A stretch of DNA of 64,000 nucleotides from Agaricus subrufescens (taxonomy: Eukaryota > Basidiomycota > Agaricomycetes > Agaricales > Agaricaceae). The stretch is taken from NCBI GenBank assembly GCA_029945375.1, contig CM057058.1, positions 3,720,001 to 3,784,000 of the forward strand, written 5' to 3'. Of the stretch, positions 1 to 10,952 are shown one piece after another; the first letter of the stretch is position 1; each line of letters starts with the position of its first letter. Both the position numbers and the translations under genes were made by a program. Under the pieces are notes generated by a model. The model worked only from the letters and a program-made list of their open reading frames with translations. It was not told where the DNA came from and did no database searches.

Positions 1-540
1 AGGCTTGTCGGCGGAATCGGAGACGCTTGCTGGTGGCAACGGCAATACATGGGTAGGGGCATGTCTATCAATGTGGATTTGTGGGGGAGCAGGCGTTAGG
101 CCGGGTCCATATTGCGCAGTGTCGTTGCCTGCGGTGTATGGACGAGGCAGGCGTGAAGGAGTAGTGGAAGGCGGTTTGAAGCCAAAGAAAAGAAGGAACG
201 AGCGCACGGGTCGAAGACAGTGGTCGCTGGGAGAGAGCATGGGAGGGATCCAAGGAAGGCTGCTCGGGGTTTTTAGAGAACACAGCCAAGGCCCATAATA
301 GATCAGTCACGTCCGGCCTTCTCAAGCACCCAAAAAACTGCAAGAAACGACTGGACAGGCCACAAGATGGCAGCTTTCTCTCTGCGTGAGACGTCCTGTC
401 ACTCTCCAGGTGGCCGACAGTCATGGTGCACCTCGTCGGTCGGGTTGGGAGTGCTGAGCACCGGAATAAGTGTCACAGTCACAGATGGTAACAGAACTGC
501 GCAAAGGCGATCTTGTCCTCTAAGACGCCAGATCGTTGAC
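1..540. repeat. Diverged copy of the NACHT-gene upstream region (left copy)
   Basis: This stretch matches 3385-3790 in the same orientation with many substitutions. Shared islands include the CGCTTGCTGGTG block (about 25-36 and 3401-3412), the run around AGCCAAAGAAAA and CGCACGGGTCGAAGACAG (about 178-222 and 3570-3612), the ATAATAG-TCAGTCAC block (about 295-309 and 3682-3697) and GACGCCAGA near 523 and 3773. The right copy lies upstream of the NACHT gene that starts at 2976. By analogy this copy would lie upstream of a paralogue beyond the left edge. No convincing coding frame was seen here. Confidence 0.7.
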
Positions 541-654
541 TGATGTTCCGTAGAATCCACTGTGTATCTGTTATTACAATACTGATCCAGCTTGCCTAAT
601 GGGCAGAGCTACGCTAGCAACCACTTCCAGCTACAAATCATACCCTGTTCGTAT

Positions 655-2976
655 CTAACTAACACAAGCCTCCGTCAATTTCTCTTTCTCCACCTCTTCC
701 CCTTCCTTCGAATCGGAACCAGAACCTGCCGTATCCCTGCATGTTGTAAAGTAATATGTCCACTCCGACACACCATCACCCGGATCAACAAATCGAAGTT
801 CTATCATAGAGTTTGTAGGGCTGAACTCACAAACCGTGATGGGATGATCTGGCGACTGCATTTTCAAATGACGCTCAAATCGTTGCATGCAGTAAGGGCA
901 TGGAGGGGAGCTGTAAAAATACGCTGGAATAGCATGTACTTCCCAGTCCTGGTTAGGACCTTCCCACTTCCCCTGCCTTCCATGCTACTCAAACAGATGA
1001 GCGCTAGATCTGGACAGTTGACAACGATCATACTCACTTCACAAGATGCATCCCAGGGATCAGAAGGCGTAGGACTCCTAAAACGCAATACTTTGAATAC
1101 GTGATCATAACTGCCGCCATCTCCGAGTGAGCCCAGTGCGACCTGTTTGAGGATACCATGATCGAGGAGCTCACGACGACGAGATTCACCCTTGTTCATG
1201 TATTCAGTAACGTGGACAGGTTACACAGACACGACTTACAAATAGCGCATGTGGAAACGCGTAAACCAGGAACGAATCAGGAGGTTTGTCAAAACATGTG
1301 GCTAGCACACGCAGGCATAATAAACTCTGACAGGCATCGTTCTTTGCTCCCACCCCATCCATGATCTGCCCAACGGCATCACGGTACATGTGCAATCGTA
1401 GTTTACGATTGTCGGCTTCTTCAGCAGCAGGCCACGAGACAGAGATGTTATCGCCAGTCCCAGGGCCATTTTTCAGAATACCAGCGAAAAGCCACAAATC
1501 ACTCTCTTCTGCGCCATCCATATTAAAACCATCAGGGGCTTCTTCAATAATCCTCAGTCCACATTGATATAGCAACTGTTGAGCTTCGGACTCGATATTA
1601 GGGGAGAATCCAGATCGGCTAAAGTCTTGAAGGTAGTCGCGATAGGATTTGTGGAAAAATGTAAGGGGTTTGCCTATAGCTTCCTCGGGCCCCGGAACAT
1701 CAGCAACAGCTCGGATATGGTGAGTAGCGGCGTAGGCAGTGCTTTCGGTCACTCCCAAAAAGTTGCAATTGTGATAGAAGGGTTCGAAGCTATGTTTGAC
1801 CCTTGATGCGGATAGAATTAATAGTTTTCTAGTATCAGCCTTGATCTTGGCCGGGATTTTAGACATTATGTGCGCATACAATGCATCGAGCCGTGCCATT
1901 GGATGGTCTTCACCGGTTAGACTAGTGCTTGCGCCAGTGTCTATGACCTCCAATACTTCATTGAGCTGGCCGACAGGGTTCCCGCAGATAGGATTGCCGA
2001 TGTACCTAACCACTGTCGAAGCATATGCAAATAGCCCACCCGAAGCTTTGGCAACTTTAGAAAAATCACCCTCCGAGGGCCACTGCGGTACACGGCGTAG
2101 TGTAAGCGATGCAATCTGTATCTCTCTAAACTTGTCCAAGAGATATAGTTTGACATCTTCACGCGCTTCATCTGAATCAACCAAGATTTGTTCCATTTCG
2201 TGTGTGGATACGATTTCAGATTGGGAGAAAAATGACACGATATGAGGCTCGGGGCGACTAGCAATCATCCATACGATTGGCGAGTCGGTGTATGTGATAC
2301 AGAATTTGGATATAAGGCTAAGGAGCTCTAGTTGCGTGAAGAGTTCGTCGCATTCATCGAGGCCATCCATGATGATCAACAACGAAGAGGGGCATTCGTG
2401 AATGGGTCGATAGATAAATGGTTCAATTATAAACTTCTCGAATTGCGTTGATAGCGACTTCCGCAGGAGAGATGGGTCATTTGTGACTTCGCGCTGGATG
2501 AAGAGACGATAGGAATGAAGCTTGACGGCTAGCTGATAGGCTATGGTTGTGAGGGCCTTCGTTCCATTTTGGCGTCCATTGATGGAAAAGAATATGGTAG
2601 CGCCTACGATGGCTGTAGAAAGCATTTTATATCCCTCTCGTGCAACGGACTGCATGACAGCCGACTTTCCAACCCCTGCTGCTCCTACCACCCATCGCAG
2701 TTTTGGGCGGCCTTCACGGTCAAGGATAAAGTCCTGACACCGTTTGATGATCTTCAATCGGGTTCCTGGGTGACATCGAAGTGGCATATTAGGATCAGAA
2801 GAATCAAATTCTGCTCCTATTATCGTCGATTTGAGAAGCAAATTCATGACTAACAGACCAGACTGTCAGAAAGAGTGCATCTGAAAGGCAGAATTACACT
2901 TACAGTTGTCAGTACCATTGTCGATAAAAACTGAATCCTTTATGACAAAATTGTGAGCTTGATAAAACGCGCCCAT
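655..2976 (-). CDS. NACHT-domain STAND NTPase (NLR-like)
   Basis: Signal-transducing P-loop NTPase of the NACHT type, as found in large numbers in mushroom genomes and thought to act in non-self recognition or programmed cell death. Four exons fit in frame: 2976-2904, 2849-1240, 1190-1038 and 948-655, giving 709 aa. The first exon encodes MGAFYQAHNF followed by VIKDSVFIDNG, a short N-terminal motif typical of this family. Walker A GAAGVGKS lies at about residues 80-87 and Walker B LLIIMDGLDECD at about 180-191, followed by an ASRPEPH sensor-like stretch. No WD40, TPR or ankyrin repeats were seen. The C-terminus is a short Cys-containing segment (CPYCMQRF) that I cannot assign. The ATG at 2976 is chosen because it opens the family N-terminal motif and its exon joins in phase. 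Related upstream sequence on both sides suggests a tandem family. Confidence 0.88.
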
Positions 2977-3384
2977 TGTCCCAAACTGCGAAAGTGATAG
3001 ATCATAGTTTGCCGACGGGAACTGAAGTCGGTGGTCGGGCTGCGGAACTTGTTCATTTTGTGAATGTTCCGAGGTGGGATAGTCGCCGATGCGTGATGGG
3101 CCAACCAAAACATGCTGATTTGCCAATTGTACAAGATAGTTATTTGTGCCGGTCCGACAGGACTGATGAGTAAGGTGACATTCTTCCGTGTGCTGAGGAG
3201 CCAAAGGGCATTGCTGGCCGTTCCTACAGACTATTGTGCTCTGATCCAGGAACAACTCAGATGGTGTTTAATTGTGAACGTAGTGCCGACACATACTTCT
3301 GGTGAAAAGTTAACATCTCCGCTGGCCACGTCTTCTTGCAAGTGATGGGGGAGAAGGGGTGAGTGACAGTCACTTGAAAGAGGT

Positions 3385-3790
3385 GAAGGAGGCTCGAGTA
3401 CGCTTGCTGGTGCTTGTGGTGACACGCCAGCTAGAGCAGGCCCATTGGCTTGCGCCTGCTGACGAGAAGTTGGTCCGTGCGGTTGATGTCGTAAGGTAGA
3501 AGGATTCCCAGTGTCTTTGTTCACAGCACATGAACGAGGCGGGTGCGAAGGAACAGGGGTGGGTGGCTTCAAGCCAAAGAAAAAGAGGAGCGAACGCACG
3601 GGTCGAAGACAGTGGTCACCGGGTGAGAGCATGGGGGGTTACCATGCTAGGCGCCCTTGTAGTGTTGAACACAGCAGAGTTCTATAATAGGTCAGTCACA
3701 TCAGGCTTCTCTTGCTTCGTGGGTGACGAATCCAAGGGTCAGGATAGATCACAAAATCCTTATGCCTTTAGGACGCCAGAAGTGGTCTAT
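3385..3790. repeat. Diverged copy of the NACHT-gene upstream region (right copy)
   Basis: Partner of the copy at 1-540, same orientation. It lies about 400-800 bp upstream of the NACHT start codon at 2976, so it is probably promoter or 5' flank carried along in a tandem gene duplication. Reading frames within it are not conserved between the two copies, which argues against a coding role. Confidence 0.7.
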
Positions 3791-5042
3791 CACCCTCAAA
3801 GCAGCCCTTGATCTTGCTCCATGTCGGTTGTTCACAGCAATAGTACAACCAGACCAGATATTAAATAGTTAGATTTATAGCGTGTACCGCTTATGTCTAA
3901 TACACGACATTGACGGTCTATTATCCCATTAAACCATCTATAATCACATTTTTACAGAAAAGGCGTACCACCAGTCGGCCATTAGATCATCGACACGAAA
4001 AGGTCTTAACGTGAAATCGGATGCTCCTCCTTTGTAAATACCTTGAGTTTGTCCCTCGTATTTGTGTGATGATGTAGTGATTGTATCAGGGATGGAATAA
4101 GCGGGGACAGGCTCTCACTCGACAAGTTTGCACGTTTGGCAAATAGGGCCAAATACCGTGTAAAGAGGTGTGCTCCTTGTGAGCGAGCAAACCCATACTT
4201 ATGCACGTGAGTCAGCTGGGAAGGAGCCTGAGCATCAACGTGATATCATCTTCAGACTCTGCATGTTCTTTGCAAATCAGTCATCTACGAGTTTCTGGAC
4301 AACTGTCTTTCCTTGTTGGCCATATGGTATACGACGGCGACAGTTTGAACGTCCAACTTTCCAACATACCGAAGCGAGATGCTATCCCAGTCTTCCTTCT
4401 CAACCACAATGCATGAACTGGGCGATAAAGAGTACAGGTAGAATTGGTGAAATATATTGGCAAGTTCTCACTAATGGCGAAAGACTACCATGATTCCATC
4501 GACACTGGTAAGATTCAAAATGTTACCCGTTTGGGACACATCATGATATGCCCAGGCCATTCCTGATCAAAGCTCCGACAGCACAATGTACTGTGCTGAA
4601 AGGTTTACTAATAACCACCCCCAGGGGTAGGGATATTGAGAAAGGAGTCCTGGAATGCGTGGCTCGCGTGGAACCGTGCTACATTTTATGTGAGTTTAGC
4701 ATCTACATCAACTTCATCGCCCGAGTTTTGATTTTGATTGATCAACACCTCGACTAAATTGCTACTTATACTGAGGAAAGAAAAGGCCCATGTAAAACGT
4801 ACCTAAATGAATCTTAGGATACTCACAAGAGCTGACCCCATTATCAAGTTATTGATATTCAGCGAATCGGTATATAACTGTTTTGGTCTGACAGTCGGAT
4901 GGTCTGGTATTGCTCTGGTACTCATCCGGCCGTCTACTACATCGGGAAACAACGCCATACTCATACTTCTTCGTAGTGACAAACAGATTGAGTGACTGGA
5001 TAAGAGGGAGGAACACATTGCCTGGCGATGACAAGAAAACTC
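3791..5042. other. Intergenic, no gene recognised
   Basis: About 1.25 kb between the NACHT upstream repeat and the 3' end of the first P450. Open frames around 4170-4500 are short and match no family I recognise. A plus-strand peptide reading near 4200-4416 lacks any domain signature. No tRNA or clear repeat was seen. Confidence 0.5.
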
Positions 5043-7019
5043 TTATTCCATCAAGACTAAGCTGAGGGCACGAGGTGTAATTTGACATGGAAATGGTCTC
5101 AAGTGCCTAACCAGGCTTGGTTAGGGACTAGGGAATTTTGAAAATGTCTGCACTTACGAAACCTGTCCAGAAGTCCAGTGTATCTCTGGATCTATTTCTT
5201 TTCCATCTTTGCCGATCTTTTTAGAAATGGTGAAGTTGGCGAGAATGCTAGTAATATTCAAAAACACGGAGGCCTCTACCAGTTGTATACCTGTTCCTTC
5301 TATTAGGCCAGAAAGGGCGAGATTGTAATAACGTAGGTAACTCCTACCAGGGCAGATGCGGCGGCCAAACCCGAATGAAAATTTCATTGGGTCCAATTGT
5401 TGATTGTCTCCAAGGAATCGCTCCGGGTCAAATTTCTCTGGATCTGGGTACACTTTTTCATCATGAGCCATGGCCCTACGCGGAATCTTCATGAGCTCTG
5501 GTGCTTATTAGGTCAGATTAGGACTTACCATATGTTGGCTAAGATCCGTGTACCTCTAGGAATGTAATAGCCGTTGTAGTAATCATCCTCTGTTACCGCG
5601 TGCGGTATTCCTAATCAAAACTAAGCTACTCGTTTGGAGAGTTCTTTTTCTTACTTACCGACGGGCGCGACAGTTCCCCAACGCAAAATCTCCTTGATCA
5701 TTGCATTGGTATATGGCATGGATGGTCTATCTTTTTCTGCTGCAATATTACCCGATAATACACGGTCGACTTCTTCTCGCGCTCTTTGTTGAACGTCTGG
5801 GTATAGCGACATAAGAAGAAAGAATGTAGTCAAAAGCGAGACGGCCTACAAAAAAAGTTATTGCGGTTCGATGTGAATATATCAAAGATGGCGAACCGTG
5901 TCTCCTCCACCGCTGTATAGCGCAAAACCTGTTAAGCTGAGTGTATTCTCTTTGTCTTCTTTATCTAGCCAAAAATCTCCATTCAGGTGATTGGATATAA
6001 ACGACTGTCTATATGATCCTGATACCTTGTGAAACCACTATTCAAGAGGAACAGTCAGATATCATTGTCAATCACTCACGATTTGAGACTTTGCCCAGTC
6101 AAAAAGTGTTCGTTCATTTTTAATAAATTGAATACTGGCATCGCGGGCAATGTTTTTGAAACTCGCTCCTGGAAACCAGCTGGGCACAAATCTCACTCAG
6201 AACCATCAATACTATCTTTAATCCAGATGACCAGCTTCTTTAACTTACAGAGAGGGATATATTCAACCAAGTATTTCCCAGGAACACAAAGGGAGTTGGA
6301 CAAAGCAATCTGTTCATCGACTAAAGATACGAATCTATCATTCTCGGATTCTATCTGATAGCCATAGGCAACATTCATGATCACAGCTGTCGCATTTCTA
6401 GACGCCGATCAACTTAGATTCAACAATCCCCACTATTCAGTTTAGGAGCTTTGGCTCACCTACGGATATGGATAACGAAATCTTCTGGGCTTCTGAGTAA
6501 GCCTTTCATCAAGGTTTGGCATTCGTCAACTTGCACGTTCCTGTACCCTAAGATGGCCTCCCGATTAAGTGTCTTGCTAAGAAGTCTCCTATACATCTTG
6601 AATCGAGGGTTTGACGATTTAGTAAAAAATACGACATTTTCTCGCTTAGGAAGCTCTACTAGCATCCAGAACATAGGCCTTGTTGAGTAAATAGCGGAGC
6701 GACGGTTAAGAAGGTCATCCGCCGTTTTATAGTCGTTTAATACGATAGTCTTGCTGTTAAAAATCCAGAAGCATAGGATCGGTCCTAGCGAACATGTCAA
6801 TAGGTTTTACTAAATCTATAGTCAAAATTTATCTTTCCCACCAAACGAATTAGCGAAAGTCTTGAAGGCTTTCCACGATTCTGTTCGAGGAATAAGATGT
6901 GCATTACCGATGACGTTTCCTGGTGGCCCTGGAGGTAGTCTGCAATTTTTTCTGTAATGTCGAATGCCCAAGCCACCAATGATACAGAGTGTCAGCGCTA
7001 AAAAATCGAGGAGTTTCAT
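5043..7019 (-). CDS. Cytochrome P450 monooxygenase (microsomal)
   Basis: Haem-thiolate monooxygenase, probably ER-anchored and acting on a lipid or secondary-metabolite substrate that cannot be told from sequence. Nine exons fit in phase: 7019-6842, 6784-6460, 6397-6249, 6195-6080, 6025-5897, 5845-5659, 5610-5529, 5475-5158, 5106-5043, giving 515 aa, the usual full length. The N-terminus has a hydrophobic anchor followed by the proline-rich LPPGPPG hinge. Later come the I-helix GGGDT, the K-helix EILRW (ExxR) and the haem-binding loop [10 protein letters not shown] with its cysteine ligand. It resembles the large basidiomycete group annotated as O-methylsterigmatocystin oxidoreductase-like. 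The donors at 6841 (GTGGGA) and 5896 (GTTCGC) are weak, but both keep the family frame. No nonsense or frameshift was found, so the gene looks intact. Confidence 0.93.
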
Positions 7020-9267
7020 GTGAGAATGGCAAGGGATATCAATCTTTCTGCCCTTAGTGACAGAATGTCTTTATAGGATTTGACCAAGCAATATCAATAG
7101 GCTCGGATGAACCATGGTGCCTGTGGACTGTCAGTGTCTCCAATTGAATAAGGTTGCATTTTAATCAAAAAGAGCATCCTTGGATCGACGATGACGGACC
7201 TTGGCAAGATCTACAGGCTCCAAATGCCCCACTCTATTGGCATCATCATTCGAACGTTCATACGACCAACGCTCGACATGATTGTATGTCAACTAACAAT
7301 ATAAACGGCTTTGTGTTGGGCAAGAAGCATTGATGAAGTACTAGGTACATGGAGTAAATGACCACCAAGGCTATGAGCTAAATCCGTCGTGTATCAAAAT
7401 CCCCATGAGGGCCTGATATCAATCAGCTGTCTAAAAGGTTTCTAACGCTTCTTTATTGAAATACGGTTAGGTCTAAGATGTCCAGAAGATATATCCTGAC
7501 TTAATCTACACGGGTCTGCAGTTTACCAATCTTCAAATTTTCCAGAATGAAAATCTTAGAGGTGCTGCGATGATCCACCACTTTCGCCCACGTCATGCTG
7601 CCGCTATACCCCCGAGGGGGCTGAGGAAGCATCACATGATTCTTCTCTGTCACCGGGCATGCCTACAGCAAGTCATCTGCAGATGGGACCACTGAAATTC
7701 TCGCATCTTGATGCCAGGATTCCCGAGACAGGAGGTCATGAACCAAAGCGTCAGCCTACTTAAAGTTCCTGACTAGCGTTCAATGTTCAAGCACAAAAGT
7801 ACATTTTGAAGGAAAGAAAGAGTGTGGCCTGGACGTTGAAACTCCTTCTCGTCTTGAAATAACCTCTACGCAGTACATGAAATATGCAGAGAATCAATTC
7901 AAGCTTGAGTCCATACCCATTCAAAAACTTACTGCCCAATGACAATAGATTTTTGATGGCTTGGCCACTGCGCAAAACGGACCAACATCAACAATAGAGC
8001 AAAAACATTGCTAGATCATGACCTTATGTTCATGTTGACCTCATGTCAACTCGGCGTCAACTGTCAACGAAGTGACTGTTTGAGCTAAAAGTAGTTCATG
8101 TCGGCATCTCAACCAGAGGTATGGAGTTGCTCAACGGTCGCACCAAAAATATAGGTTGCATTGAGATATGACTCCACTGAATTTAACGTTATCGGCCACG
8201 CTGATTGGGAACTGATGTCTGGACGATCGATGACACCTGTCACTTTCTCATTTTTATCTCAATTTCCTCCGCCGACGTAACAAGCCAGACAGGCCAAGCC
8301 AAGGACAGCTGTTTTTTTTTATTCTTCTAACCAGACGGAATAAGTAGTTCAGATAGTCGGGTATCTGTAAGACTCTGGAGCTTTTGCGGTGCAAAATATT
8401 GGGATGAAGGTCAACTAGAAACCTTAAGCATTTACAATTGGGACTTCGAAAGTCCTATTGTCCGAAAAGCGGTCGTCGATATTTGACGAAATGAAGACCG
8501 TCGTTGAGAGCATCGTTTCGAAACCTGTTATGTAAACTAGTTTGGTATAAATCTTACTAATCGGCTTGATCCAGGTGACAATCATTCCTACGGAAGGGGA
8601 CGTGCTCCTCTTAATATTTTCCGGGGATGAAGATCAGAGGACATGAAGCAACCTGCTTAATAGTTCAAAATCTCGTCACTTTCTCAAGGAGAAGTCACAA
8701 GTACATCTGTTGATGTATCGATAAGGACGCGTTGTTTGTATGGAACGGATCGCTCGAGATGATTTCCAGATTTGGTGCTTGTCCTACGACTTCAATTACA
8801 CACGTCTACCTCCAGGCTCAATATGAAGAGATGGATGGAAGAACCTCTTGAGTATAATATCATACGGTGGCGTCAATTCGAAAATGGCTAAGAAGATGTA
8901 GGGTAGGCCATCGATTGATATCGCTGGACTATATATAAAACTTCTATCGACTGACCCCAACACCGAGTCAGAACCTGACGTCCACTTGCTTTCTTTACCC
9001 TTACCCTTCCCTTCCCCCCGTCCTGAGTTAATGTAGTATAGCTGATTCCAAATCCCTTTCAGTGTCACCGCATTCTTCTCAATGCGCGCCCAGTTTTGTC
9101 TCTTCGTCACCTGCCTATTTTGCAACCCCGCACCTATCGCGTAATGTCGAGATTGGGTGTAGAGGTGCATCTAATTAGTGTTGGTCATAGGCTGGTGAAG
9201 TGGATATTCGTTCCTATCAAGGCGATGTCCAGATAGTCATCGACTATAGATTACCTCACAGAGTAGT

Positions 9268-9425
9268 CTAGGTGAGAAATTCACCTTTTTCTCTGGTGAA
9301 AACCGGGGGAATCATTTCTGTTGAAGAGGCATTACTTGACATATGAGGGGTTTTGGTACTACATTTTTTCTTATAGAGTGTAGCCCTTTTTTTCAACGTT
9401 TGAGTACCATACATTTTCTCGCGTC
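9268..9425. repeat. Diverged direct repeat, copy 1
   Basis: Shares ordered blocks with 10108-10265: CTCTGGT followed by AAAACC, then ACTTGACATA versus ACTCGACATA, then GGGGTTTTGG, a T-rich run, and GAGTACCATACAT versus GAGTACCGTACAT. Similarity is patchy, so this may be an old duplication or fragments of one dispersed element. Confidence 0.4.
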
Positions 9426-10107
9426 CGCATTCCATATCTGTTGTTCGAGATTGATTTGGATTGCTTGAAATACCACATACGATCAAGTTATCTCAGCCAA
9501 TCTTCACTATTGCAATAGACACTGACTTTTAGAATCATTTCGGGATAAACAAACATGAAATATGATAAGGGATGTTAGCAGGCAGATTTGAAATTCAATA
9601 ACTGATAATGTCTATGGCCAACTTTGTTACTAAAAGTACTAACAGTCTCTTGATGCCCACATGTACAGGAAAGGTGTAACGTAGCGTAAAAGGTGAATGT
9701 TTTGAGTGCGCCCGGACACTATCGTTACGAGACGTCCATCTGACTTTAGAGTACCCTGCCAACAACGCGATTGCAAAAAAAGAAAAAAAAATCATATTGT
9801 TGGAGCAACATTTCACCGAGGAATCTGCCAGCCTAGTCCCGACTCAGTCCACATCTACTGAAATCTCAGCAGAGCGCCAAGCATCATTCACGTGCCTGTC
9901 AGGATTCGACGGCGCCCTATATTCAATGACTGCATACCTTCGTTGCGAGCGGACTGGGAGTAGAGTTGCGTACTCTCCTCCAGAAGCCATCAAATCCCAA
10001 TCGGTGTAGTATGTGTTACCATCTCACACCCCATCTGGGTAGGAGACCTTCGATTATCAATTACTCGAAAGTCTGTGACTTCGATCATCAGAGTACTCGC
10101 GGCGTAC

Positions 10108-10265
10108 ATGTACCTCTCTCCTCTGGTTAAAAACCTTAGAGAAATGACTGATGTCAGTGAGCCATGACTCGACATACTCGGGGTTTTGGAAATAACATGG
10201 AGCTACTTAACTTTTTATTTTATTTTATCTTATTTTTTCTCGCCATCCGAGTACCGTACATGTCG
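10108..10265. repeat. Diverged direct repeat, copy 2
   Basis: Second copy of the block described at 9268-9425, same orientation, about 840 bp away. The middle part is a T-rich stretch of different length. No open frame is conserved between the copies. Confidence 0.4.
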
Positions 10266-10952
10266 ATCTTCTCTTGACATATTTGATGACATTCTCTCAT
10301 GAATAAGTCATAATGAGAATCAACTTCCAAAAATACCATCATCCGCATCTAATTAACATACGATATCGGAGCTCAGAGTCTTAGATTCAAGATGACACAC
10401 ATACGGACAAAACCGCCCCTAGAGTCCATTCTTCCCCTTTCTCCTATATATTCTCTAAATTCAAGGTGCATATGTTACACCCCAAACAATATAATAATTC
10501 CCAGAGCTCTAGAGAAAAACCCTCACCACTGCTTAGAAACGATCCATCTCGAGAGCGTCCCCTAACCCCACTGACCTTGTCATCGTTTCGCTAAAACTCT
10601 ATCACCAAACGTATATGTAACTTCATCTATTTCCACGCTTTTTTTCAAAGAGAGAACCCCGCGCACTCCAGAAAACAACAACGAAAAATGGTATACATAT
10701 ATAAATAACATGGCATATCTCATGTCATAATTACACAAAAAAAGACATTCGGTGGCGGTTTAACTTAATACGTAGAGTACTAGTAGTATATTGTATGTAA
10801 GTAACCAAATAACCCATCATAGTACACAATCGACTTGCTGAGAGAGAGACAGAACAGACAGAGGGACAAAAAGATGTAAACAACAACAGAAAAAAAAAGT
10901 CAACAAAGTCAAGCCACGACTTGAGCGAAGATCATGCACCACCACAAAAAAA

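Larger units (their letters stand above)
7020..10952. other. Long intergenic region
   Basis: Nearly 4 kb without a recognisable gene. Short frames (for example 8796-9170 minus) show no domain and several start with non-ATG codons. The only structure seen is a pair of diverged direct repeats near 9268-9425 and 10108-10265. The region just downstream of ATG4 (about 10260-10950) is A/T-rich and may hold its 3' UTR. Confidence 0.5.

Noticed and set aside
6180..6250. Apparent frameshift in the first P450 before WFPGASFK
   Set aside because: Resolved by an intron at 6196-6248 (GTAAGT...GAG) that restores the family reading [12 protein letters not shown].
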